This document shows, one piece after another, positions 53,546-64,000 of a stretch of 64,000 nucleotides of DNA; position 1 is the first letter of the stretch, and the number at the start of each line of letters is the position of its first letter. Both the position numbers and the translations under genes were made by a program. Under the pieces are notes generated by a model. The model worked only from the letters and a program-made list of their open reading frames with translations. It did not search any database and was not told the DNA's origin. Location of the stretch: the NCBI GenBank assembly GCA_008933995.1, contig WARS01000010.1:8907001-8971000 (forward strand), in the 5' to 3' direction. The DNA is from Datnioides undecimradiatus (taxonomy: Eukaryota > Chordata > Actinopteri > Lobotiformes > Datnioididae).

Positions 53546-56500
53546 TTATAGATCTTGGCCGAGCCGTTCAATCTCCTCAATAAGAAAATCGATGTCCTCG
53601 AAGGTAGCAGCCGGATTTGAGATCACCATGCGGAAAAAGTTGACCTTGTCCCCTTGTGGTTGGTAGCCGACCATGGTCGTCCCGTACTCCATCATCCGGG
53701 CCTTTATCACTGGAGCCACCTGAAAGATCCAAAAGTGTTTAAGTACCATATCTGAGAAACAAAAGATCATTTGCCTTTAGCACCCTTTTGAAGTTACAGA
53801 CAGCAGCTGGTTAGCTGAAACGTGCTTGAAACGTAAAAATGGCTAACCTGGTTATGTCCAAAGGTACCAGAATTAGCCTACAGCACTCCTCACTGCTAAA
53901 TATTTTGTTGTTTTGTTTCTTTAATCTGCACAGAAGGTGTAAAAATGAGACATTATGGTTGTGGTTGTACACGTGGTTATGTGCCGGGCTATTTCTTTGG
54001 AGCAAGAGTCTCTAATAGAGTCTGTGTGGGTTGCTAAGCTAAGCTAAGCTAAGCTAAGATAAGCTAAGATAGCCGACTACAGACTCCAGCTTAATAGCCG
54101 ACAGATAAACTTGAGGTTGATATCAATAATCTCAGTGAACTCTTAGGATAAAGTGATACAGTGGGGGTTTTTTAAATGTCAAACATTTCCTTTAAATAGC
54201 TGCTCTTAAATGGTCCCTCTTACACTCAAGTTTCTTGCCCACAGACTGATTAATGCTTTTATGCTGTTTACTCATAAAGTTTTCTCATTAATAAACTGCC
54301 AGGGGTGAGTACAATACAGTTTGTATTTTGCTGGCACTATTTAAATGATTTAAAAAGCAGGAAAATGTTGAGAAAATGTCAATTCTTTTTCAAACCATAT
54401 GCAGTCTGCAGCAATAATCTAACTCAAACAAAGTGTAATGCAAAGTGCTGTGGATATAAAAGTTAACTGCAAAAGATGAGATCACCTGTAAATGAGTACT
54501 GAGAATCTCCACATAACAAATTATTAAAAATGCAATTGAACATCCTTTCTTCACCAAACAACATAAGGTGTGATCACACATCTAAAAATGTAAAGGACTG
54601 AGTAATTTTGTGAAAAATGAACAGTACTAACCTTGACTAACTAATTTTGGAAAAATGTTATCAGATCTGTACATTTCCTTTTTTGTTTTCTTGTTCAGCA
54701 ACTGAACAAGCCCAGTTTTCTCCTCAGCCTCCTCAGATTTGGAGCCATGTAGTCCATTACCCCCACCACTGGTCTGACAGCTAAATCTGACACCAGCAGG
54801 GTACACAGCAGCACTCTGACTGCTGCTGCTGCTGCTGCCAAGTTGAGAGGTTATCTCCGCCAGTAAAGCAGTGACAGTCATTTATTTCGTACTCAGCTGA
54901 GTCTTGATGGCGGTGTGGATTATGTCCTGTGATGAGCTGTGGCAGATTCAATTACAAGTTGGAAGCTCACACTCCTTGTTTTGACCAAAACCAAACTATT
55001 AAGATGCTGTGAGACTGACGAAGGAAAAACATTTCAATAAACCCATCTCTGAAAGATGATTTTAGGGCCAGCGCTGGCTGTTTTTGCGAATGTGATGGGA
55101 TCTATGGTTACAGTACCATGGTAAAACATTTGTGACCCATACTGCTGTATAAAAAAAGCATTTACAATTTTCAGGTTGGACAGCAAACGGTGAAACAGAT
55201 GGTGAGGGTGTACCATGGGCTCTACAGATTATCTTAAAAAAATGCACATAGTTCACTTTTTCACTAGTTACTTGAAGAAACTTCACGATCTACCAATAAA
55301 ATATCTATTGTCTGTTTTGTGTGCAGGGTATAGAGTAGGTTGTTTGGGAAAAAATAGCTGAATTACTTTTACTTGATTAAAAGACAAAAGTACTTCTTCT
55401 TCCACCACTGGGCTTACAGTATAACGGCTGCAGTGCAGTGCTTGTACTGTACTTCTCATCACATAATCAGCCACTCCCTCTAAATCTCTTGCAGGTGTCC
55501 TGATGCAGCTGGCAGGCTCTGCAGTTTCAGTAAAATAATTAATCAGTTGCTGCAGATTTCCGTCAAATCAGTCTTTTGACAATTTTCCAGTCATTAAGTG
55601 GAAATTGAGGAAAGCTCCTTGACTTCGGGCATTTTCCTCCCTGAGCTAAACGGGAAGCATTACATCATCCCTCAATCTTAGTGTCAGAGTTTGTGGAAAA
55701 GAGAGAGCTGGCCAAACACTCTGTCACAGTGACGCATGTACGCCGAGTTTTTTTTAAATCTGGAATTTGGAAAACAAAGGGAAATCTCTCTGTTTGATGA
55801 GCTATCACAAACGTGGCAACGATTTATGGCCGATGGTTTTACAGCAAAGGAGAAAGATCTTTGTGTGGCCTGCATTTACACCATCTGTTTGTCCTAATTG
55901 TCAATTAGTAGGCCCCTGCTGCTCTGGGATCCCCTGAATGGCATCCTTTTTAGCTAACTGAATAGCCTGACTCCCTCTAAGTCTGGCCTGTGATACCCTT
56001 CCTCTTAGACAGTGTAACCTGTTTTAAGGCTTTCACAGTTATATCCCATGTGGATGGCAAAGCATGTTTTTTTTTTTTATCCAGAGTGGATGTTCATGTT
56101 GTCCCTAATGAGGAGGACACGTGATGGTCAAGCTGGATAGGAATGGCAGGCTTGTAGGGCAAAAGAAATGTGCAGGTGAAGGTGTTTTTCAGAGATATTA
56201 TAGTCAGGCTTCTTATCGCTGCTCACCCACCTTGTGCAAGTGTTTCTTTCTCTCCTCTTTGTCCTCCATGTAGCGGATCCCAGGAGGGAGGTACCAGAAG
56301 CAGACGTTGGTGTGCTGAGGCTGCGGGAACACGCAGAGTTGACAAGAGACATGAGGAATGAATTACTACAGTTGTGTGAAAGCAAAATATGCACACCTAA
56401 ACAGCAGAAAATGATTAACTATTACTGAGCTTTAGTGGAATAATTAATGGTGAAATCAATAATTTTTTGTTCTTAGGAATCTGTTCAAATTAAAGCCACT

Positions 56501-59500
56501 ATGTGGAGAATTTGAAAACTTCTTGACATTGGTGCCCCCCAGTGGAGATTCCTTAATATCAGACATACTGATATGACTTTAATGATTACATACACAATAT
56601 TATCAAAACTAACCACATTCGTTGTATGTTTTAAGCTGCTCTAATCAATATTTTAGATTTTAGATCAGCAACAGGAACACTCATAGTACTGAATCCACAG
56701 AGAATTATCACCCGACTCTTGAGGTCCTCTCAGTTTTATGATGTGTTTTTCCATCTATCAGCTCATTACTTTGGTTCTATGTCCCGCAACTTTTGTTTTG
56801 GTTCATTCTCACCACTCACACCAGGACAAGTTTAGCAGGCAGCTGAGCGGTTGTTTAGCGGCAAACCCATCGTGCACTACGTTTCCACAGCCACAGTAAA
56901 CACGCTGGCAGACAGAAAGTTGACAGTAATATATTTAGTTGCTAAAAGGGCCAGAGGTTCCCTCCCAAGTTGGTGGAGACCAAAACAGAGCTAAAACAGA
57001 GAAGAAGAGAATTTTGGACTTATATTTATCAGTTGTCTGGAAACACAAACCACCAACTCAATGCTAGCGTTTTTCTGTATTTACTGGATGTATAAATCAG
57101 CAACTGCCTGCTAACGTGTTGCACTACATTATATATCAACTTTATGAGCTGATAATGTAAGCTACTGATGATGTGTCAGACTGAGCCGTGCAGCTTGTTG
57201 CATTCCCCTCAACCTAAAAAGAAGAAAAAAACGAATGGAGGTGTGGAAATAATTAGAATTATTTACAAGATGCAATAATCAAATTCACCTCTCACATATC
57301 AAATAGTAGCATTAATGTTTTAATCACAATATATTTAAGAATTTTTTAACATACCAAGAGTATTATTTTAGATAGTATTGTATTGTATATAGAAGTATTT
57401 GAAAAATCTGATTATCAAATCTGATATCAATTTCAATCATGGTACTGAGTTCTGTCCACATGAAGGCGAGTATTATACACACAAACCGATATCAGCAACT
57501 ATACACACATATTTACCAGCCGTCCTTGCATGACATACTTCAGTTGCCTCAAAATACAGAGTGCTGAAAGTAACCATAGCCCATCCACTTCACTAAGACA
57601 GAGAAGATTCTGTCCAGCTCAAAAAGGAAATCCATTAGGTGTTCCCAGCAACACACAGGTATGCCTCTTCCTCAGATACTCTATTTGTCTGAAAGCCTTG
57701 CACGCCTCTATTTTTTGGAATCTGAAGCCCTGCTGGAGCTGCCTGCCTGCCTGCAAGTGGAAAAGCATTCATTACCAACAGCTGACTAGCCATGCACACC
57801 AGCCTCATTTATACAGCCAGGGCTGGTTCGGCTGGAGTACATTCAACATCAGATTGATGTAATGGCTCAATGGGAGGCACAGACAAGTGAACACCTGGGC
57901 CAGTGCCCAGAGGACTTGGCTTTTTCCCATCACCCTCTGGGTTATGATGCTCTTAGCCTTTTGCAGCTCAGCAGGAAAACAATAAGCCTTTAAACATTAC
58001 GGAGCTTTCACTAGAAATGACTCTGGGTGTCCAAGCACTCCTTTGATAAAAGACTTTTTAGCTTAATACACCGTCATACCGGCATATGTTTGTGCTGTTG
58101 TGGCTTTGCTCGGTAGAGGATATTTCAGACACCATGCTATTCATATGCATATGAGCAATTACAGGCCGTTATGCTATTCATTAAACATAATAGCAGCACA
58201 TTATACTGGCAGCCAGAGGTAAAAATGGCATTCATCCAACACAAAGCGAGAGCACACAGTGTGCCAATCAAGGCACCCATAAAGACACTGAATAAAGGGA
58301 GGTAAAAGAAGCAGCATGGGCTAATGTCAGCCACTCTTCTCTGGCTGCAGATCAGTTATGCTTGTGGATAGTCAAAGCTAAATGTGGACATACCTTTCCG
58401 TCAAAGACCATCTCGTATCCTTCTCTGTCTTTGATCTTGTTGTAGAGGTACTCTGACAGCTCCAAGCACTTGTCAATCTGAGCCTCAAATCCAATAGTGC
58501 CCTGTCAAAGAGAAGACTGTCAGCTTGGAAAGCATCACTTACTCTAATGAATATGATGTGATCATCATAGATTAAAGTTAAATGTTTCTGTGGAGAAATT
58601 GAAAGTGTCCAAAACTGTGCGTACAATTCAGCATATTTACATTAATACACATTTCATGTTTCTCTTTGTTTCTCTTTCATTTTTAAATTAAACATTACCT
58701 TAAAAGGACACAATGGTAAACAAAACAAGAATGAGAACATCTATCAGAGCTTAGTTATTCAAATTTTAAATAGTAAATCCTTTGAGTTGTATGTTTAACT
58801 CTGGTTAAAAGATGAAGAAACCATTGTCCTTGATGTCTGTCACCGTAGAAACCTTCACAGAATCAGTCTGTGTTTTAAAGACCTCTATGCCAAATACAAG
58901 CACCAGAGTTCATTTGCCATTTTAGCTTTTCCTCACCTTCGCTCTCCACATGAGCCAGAGCTTGAAGATGTCCACATGGCGTCCACACTGCAGCGCTTTG
59001 TCTCCGGTGTCGTAGGAAAGGTCGTAGTGTTTGTCCTGCTGGAACAGGTAGCAGGCGTGCATCTGGTTGCAGTTCTGCATCAGACCCTGTAAAATCACAT
59101 CCAGAACGGTTGGTATTATAAAAAAAAAAGAAATGTATTAGCAGAGTGTGACAATGAGAAGAGGGATAAGTCCTACCTCCTCTCTGACCAGCAGGGCCGA
59201 GCACTGCAGGGGCACAGACATCATTTTGTGCGGGTTCCATGTCACTGAATTGGCCCTGAAGTCAACAAAAACAACCAGCATGTATCATTACATCAATTCC
59301 TCATCAGCTACTAACAATTTTCGCTTTGTGTTGCACCCGCCCTCCAAGAAAAACATTACGTGCCTCTCGACTCCGTCCAGCTTCCACCTGTGTCTCCTGG
59401 ACATGAGGAGACTTCCTCCCCAGGCACCCTGACAGGACACACAGTGAGAAGCAGACATGTGACACTTTGCTGTTGATCATTCACCACTGCCAGCGGTGGA

Positions 59501-62392
59501 GTCTCAACTGAGGATAAACAGATGAGTTAAACCTTTTATTCATTTAAATGGACACTCTACTGGTTTAACAAGCAACACGTCTGTGAAAACAACAGTTAAA
59601 ACGTCTTCTGTTGCTCTGGAGGAGCTGGAGTTTGAGGGGTGTGACGTGCCTTCACCTGTTATTAATTATCAGCAGCAACAGATAATGTTGAGCTGCGTTG
59701 TGGGAAATGTAGGATCCAGGGTTTTTAACAGCCTCTCTGCATACTAGAGAGCAAAAGCCAGGAGATTTCAATTTCTGCTGCTGACCTTTGCAAAAGTGCT
59801 GCACTTACTACCAAACACTGATAGGTAAATGCATGACACAAAGAAATCGTTAATCTTATTCATTAAATACTTAGCAGTGAATTGTGAACATCATCTTGGA
59901 CTTGAAAAACAATCGAGTCAGCACTCTTTAATGGACAAATGCATTCATGATGTTTCTGGATTCCTTAAAACAGATTGTGCAGAATTGTTGGTCCATCTTT
60001 TATTAAGTGCTATCATGTGAGTCAGGCCATGTTTCCACCTCAGTAAAGCTCTCTCTGTAACCTGCAGTACTGTTTAATGTATTTGGGTCTATAGCTGAAA
60101 CAATTTTGATGATTGGCAGAAAAATAATTGGCAACCATTTTTTTATTTAGTTAATCAATCTAGTTGCTGCTCCTTTAGAAATTGCTGTGTTATGGGTATT
60201 TCAATATTTTCTTACATTTTCCAACTCAACTGATTAATCCAGAAACTAAATAGCAGATCAATCTTTAATCAGACTAATTGCCTCTCTGTTGAGGAGGCTC
60301 AGTTTTGCTTGATGCTGCATGATGCGTGCTGAATTCTCTCATTTTTCAGAAGCATGTTTACCCTGAGAAGAATAAACTGGGAGGAGGAACGCTGTATTGT
60401 TTTTGCTTTGTCACATCTAATAGTATCGATGATTGGCTATCAGCATAGTCGCTTGAAACATTTGGTCTAAATAATATAGGTCTCACTGTCAGAAGCTTGT
60501 GTAGATGTTTTGCAAGCATGTTCCAGATTTCCCAGCCTCATAATATTTACTACTGAGAGCCGAGAAAAAACAAAAACACACACCCCGACACTCCAAAGCA
60601 AGATGGGTTTTTTCCACATCACAGCCAGTTGAGGAATGATAGATAAGGCCATTTATGTCTCTTAATAGAGGTGTCCCCCTGTCAGGACTAAATCACCTTC
60701 ATTAATAGATAGAGTTCCTTCAGTGAGAGGGCCCATGATGGCAAAGTCAGGGGAGAAGATGATTTACAGCCTCTGTTCCACTTTTTCTAGTCCCCAGTGT
60801 TAGATAGGAAATGGCTGGCTCCTATCTGGGTCAACCACGAGCAGTTAGAGGCGAGACAGACGTAATAGATTTGTCAAACTCACTGTTGAGCTCCGTATTT
60901 CTACGCGATCCTCCACTAAAACTCCCTACTGTGGATAAATTCGGTGCATCACAGACGTTTCAGGTCACAACAGTGAAAGTTAAATGAGGCAGCAGGAGCT
61001 GTTTTATGTAGATTTGTGTCTTCGGTCTTAAGATTCCACTCAAATACGTCCATGTGTGCTACTCACATCCACATGCATCCAGATGTTGTACTTTTTGCAG
61101 ATGTCCGAAATGGCAATGAGAGGGTCAAAGGCTCCGTACACTGTTGTTCCAGCTGTTGCACTTACAAAGAAAGGCACAAAGCCCTGCAAAGCCAAAAAAA
61201 AACAAAACCCCAAATAATTTCTGCAGAGTGAAGCAGCTGTCAATATGTTTCCAAATTTCCATCATCATCACATCTGTCAACAGTATTCATAGCTGAGTTA
61301 TTAATGTGGATCACATTACCTTCTGTTTGGCCTCCACTATTCTCCTCTCAAGGTCAGCTGGGATCATTTTCCCACTGTGAAAGCAGCAACGCAACAATGT
61401 CAAAACACTGCACTGCAAGCAAAGGTCCTGCCTTTAAAATCCAAAGTCAAAAGTACAATAGTATTGTCGGTAAAGTGTTAAACTGAGAGTTCTCATTCTG
61501 GAACAAAAGTGCCTTCTGTGTCTACTATATATAAGCAACGTTTGACTGTTGTAGCTGGTTGTTGTGGCTGGAGTTAGTTTGAACCACTTCACGTTCAGTC
61601 ACTGCAGCTAGTTCAGTCTGACGGTACAAGTGACGGGTTATTGTGAATCATTAAACATTATTTTTTTTACCTAAAACTGTTATTTGAAATAGACCACCTG
61701 AGGAGTTAGAGGACAAACGGCTCCAAAAGGCTGAAAATTGCCATGGGGGGCTCAGCTAGACAGCATTTTTTTGGTGTGTGTGTTCACAAGCCAAAAAAGT
61801 TGGATCTTTAATATTTTTATGACCTGATTGTGTGTTTTCATCTATAAAGTAACTACATCTTATATAATTGCAGTGAATTGAATCTTACAATATTTCCCTC
61901 TGAATTGTAGTGGTATAGAGAATCGAGTGGCATTAAAAGGAAATACTCAAATAAAATCAGTTACTTTCCATCACTGGAATTCATATCTTATCGTCTAATA
62001 TTTTACCTTTCATCTGCTTTGATGCAGATCACACTCTCTGTCCCGATACCAAGGGCTGCTGCACCTTTTTTGATTGAAAAATGGCTCTAAAACATAAAAA
62101 GAGAAACAAATGAAAGCGAGATGGTCTTCAAATGTTTGCACAGTAGGTCACAGGAGAGGAACCAACCTGGAAATCTAAATAAATGGTCAGCTGTGTTAAA
62201 ACGCTTGGATGCTGAAAGGCTTGTGCGTTATTTAATGGCTTTTCAGCATCTTTCAAATGTCCTTTAAAGATGAAGGAGGTGACACATAATGTGACAGACA
62301 CACCAGTCACCTCGCGTCCTTCTGCGTCTGACACACACTGAATGTGAGCTTGATATCAGCGCCGCTGGTGCAAAAGTGACGCAGAAGCACGT

Positions 62393-62432
<40 letters not shown>

Positions 62433-63342
62433 TCAAGACACAGCTAATGTGCAACATGAGTAATTCCTGCGCAGGGTAACAAGATCATTGACATTTGAGT
62501 GAAGAAAACAGTAATGATCGCTCGTCATTTGATCCAATGAGACACATTTTTACAATGCAGCTGAACTGAAACATAAATGCCTACATGTTCAGACGTGAAG
62601 GCCACCAGTCTGGGAACAGATGACATTCCTTTCTCCTTCACTTCAGGGAACATCTTGAAGCGAGCCAGCAGCATGGCATACATGTTAGAAATAGCACCAC
62701 CTAGAGGACAGACAGAGCAGTCCAGAGTCAGTCCACATCACAGCTTCAACCAGTCTCATGGGAATGATGCAGGCCCTCTGACTGACACAAAGCATGACAG
62801 AGTTTAAAATGTCTCTGCATGTTTAAAATAATGAAGCAACAACAACAACAAAAACTTGTTTCACAGCGTATCAGGAGTGTGTCGAGAGATGACACAGCAT
62901 CCAAAATCACAGCTCGCTGTCCACAGTGTCAGGGCCAATCACGGTCTTTGTCTTTAAATTCTCCAATGAGCACTCGTCATCATGTGTCAAACAGAAGAGC
63001 AGGGGAGAAATTAAAGAGTGGAGGGCGCAGGGGTGGGGGCTCAAGTTGGAAAAAGAAAATGATTTTATGCTAATTGGCTTTGAAACGAGTTCCATTTATA
63101 TCATCAAAATGCAAATTGACACATTACAGCACAGCACACACACGCACACAGAGGCAGTTCCATTTTCAGTGAAACAGAGGGGTGGTGGGTTTGGCGGCGC
63201 CTCACACATGTACATACATACATACATACCAGGAGAGAAAATGCCATCTCCTCGCCCATCCGGCCAGCCAATGATCTCCCTCATCTTCTTCAGAGTGACG
63301 TATTCCAGCAGCACAAAGACAGGAGCCACCTCATAGGTGAAC
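53546..63342 (-). CDS. gad2: Glutamate decarboxylase 2 (GAD65), C-terminal ten coding exons; 5' part beyond window
   Basis: PLP enzyme converting glutamate to GABA in neurons, mainly at synaptic vesicles. Exons in transcript order: 63342-63230, 62700-62585, 62086-62007, 61374-61320, 61183-61067, 59428-59364, 59255-59177, 59086-58937, 58501-58394, 56320-56231, 53719-53546 (eleven segments, ten introns); 1147 nt, 382 aa, about the last two thirds of a 585-aa protein. Visible motifs: [47 protein letters not shown] around the PLP-ring Asp, the PLP-lysine motif NPHKMM, and the C-terminus [32 protein letters not shown] matches GAD2 rather than GAD1 (which has VAPKIKALMMESGTTMV). The position next to apbb1ip agrees. 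The intron after 59364 has a GC donor. The exons for the N-terminal palmitoylation/targeting region are to the right of position 64000. Confidence 0.97.
54031..54070. repeat. (GCTAA)n tandem repeat in a gad2 intron
   Basis: About seven 5-nt units, two with an A for C change. The motif resembles an arm of the TTAGCTTAGC fold-back family, from which it may have expanded. Confidence 0.75.
54820..54838. repeat. Short (CTG)n triplet run in a gad2 intron
   Basis: Six CTG units in intronic sequence; CAG on the gad2 strand. Confidence 0.75.
56630..57040. repeat. Old interspersed repeat, copy B
   Basis: Diverged relative of 41331-41750, in a gad2 intron. It includes GGTGGAGACCAAAACAGAGC and a following TTATATTTATCA block. 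Confidence 0.4.
62398..62430. repeat. (AC)n microsatellite in a gad2 intron
   Basis: About sixteen uninterrupted CA units. Confidence 0.9.
63210..63229. repeat. (CATA)n run at the donor end of a gad2 intron
   Basis: Tandem ACATACAT units directly abut the donor site of the exon 63342-63230; on the gad2 strand the intron begins GTATG and continues in TATG repeats. Confidence 0.75.
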
Positions 63343-64000
63343 CTGCGTTACACAAGGGACATCACATGGTGATGGTTACACAAAATGTGCCATGACTCAT
63401 CACCGAAAAATAGCCAGTGAACGGACGCTTTTCCCTCTGCAGTTTGGCAGTTTCAGGACTGATTTAGAGTTGAAACAGATGGCTTCTGCAGTGGTGGATA
63501 AAACTAAGAATAATCCAAACACTGGAATGTGAAAAAAACATATTTTGGGATTAAAAATGTAAAAATATTGTCAAATTCACAGGCGTCCACTTTTATTTCT
63601 GAGGAGGGAAAAAGATGTTGATGTGCACAGATGCTGTTTGAACAAAATGTACCAGCATCCACACAGAAATGAGCTCTTTTCTGTAGATCTACGTTGTTTT
63701 TTCCCTGTCAAAGGCTGAATTTCCCAAAGAGACCCAAATCTACTCTCTGTTGTGCAGGAGTCTCATGTTTCCATTATCCCTGCTGCCACCCCCCCCCCCC
63801 CCAAAAAAATACATTTTCAGTATGTGCCTCCTGTTATATATTTTTTCTTTACACATAGTGCATTTGCTGCAGTTGCTCTTAACTCCCCTCCCCAACAGCA
63901 TGCTTATTTTGCGGCGCCTCACAGTTGCCAAGGCCGACTCTTGCAGAGTTTATCGCCCCAAAAACACGCACACCAAAATTAGCCTCAGATTAGTCAGAAT
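63343..64000. other. Intron of gad2 running off the right edge
   Basis: No exon found. The segment contains a homopolymer C run (about 63789-63802) and A/T runs. The next upstream gad2 exon should lie beyond the window. Confidence 0.6.

Noticed and set aside
54627-54881. 84-codon minus-strand frame with a Ser run in a gad2 intron
   Set aside because: The Ser run comes from a short CTG repeat; there are no splice sites joining it to gad2 in phase and no homologue is recognised.

Overview
The window is nuclear DNA of a ray-finned fish, most likely a percomorph teleost. It has short introns with GT-AG (and two GC-AG) borders, dinucleotide microsatellites and old interspersed repeats. The protein-coding content is clearly vertebrate: gad2, apbb1ip and pdss1 all lie on the minus strand, in the same order and relative orientation as the human GAD2-APBB1IP-PDSS1 block on chromosome 10. 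Two plus-strand genes are inserted into that block that are not in the human interval: a selenoprotein-O homologue between pdss1 and apbb1ip, and an unrecognised secreted multidomain protein gene between apbb1ip and gad2.

Layout. 608-4119 (-): pdss1, complete, 11 coding exons, 417 aa. 4120-4660: a short divergent intergenic/promoter segment. 4661-8904 (+): selenoo, complete, 19 coding exons, 579 aa, a cysteine form rather than a selenocysteine form. 8905-10050: convergent 3' ends. 10051-25461 (-): apbb1ip (RIAM), complete coding sequence in 13 exons, 682 aa. 25462-34553: no coding sequence recognised; it should contain the apbb1ip 5' UTR/promoter and the upstream region of the next gene. 34554-38928 (+): the unrecognised gene, four coding exons, 939 aa. 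38929-53545: about 14.6 kb with no coding exon, holding microsatellites, fold-back repeats and probably a long gad2 3' UTR. 53546-63342 (-): the last ten coding exons of gad2 (382 aa, including the PLP lysine); its 5' exons lie beyond the right edge.

All exon models were assembled by hand from splice sites and reading phase. In each complete gene the summed coding exons are divisible by three with one terminal stop, which is the main internal check. The genes do not form a pathway: pdss1 makes the ubiquinone side chain in mitochondria, selenoo is an AMP-transferase-type pseudokinase, apbb1ip couples Rap1 to talin and integrins, and gad2 makes GABA. The grouping is inherited synteny.

The most interesting item is the 939-aa protein. 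It has a signal peptide, five C-x4-C micro-repeats, a Gln-rich coiled coil, a TNF-receptor-like Cys-rich region with a calcium-binding-EGF-type exon inside it, and three C-terminal beta-rich repeats that may be C1q/TNF-like. I could not assign it to a named family.
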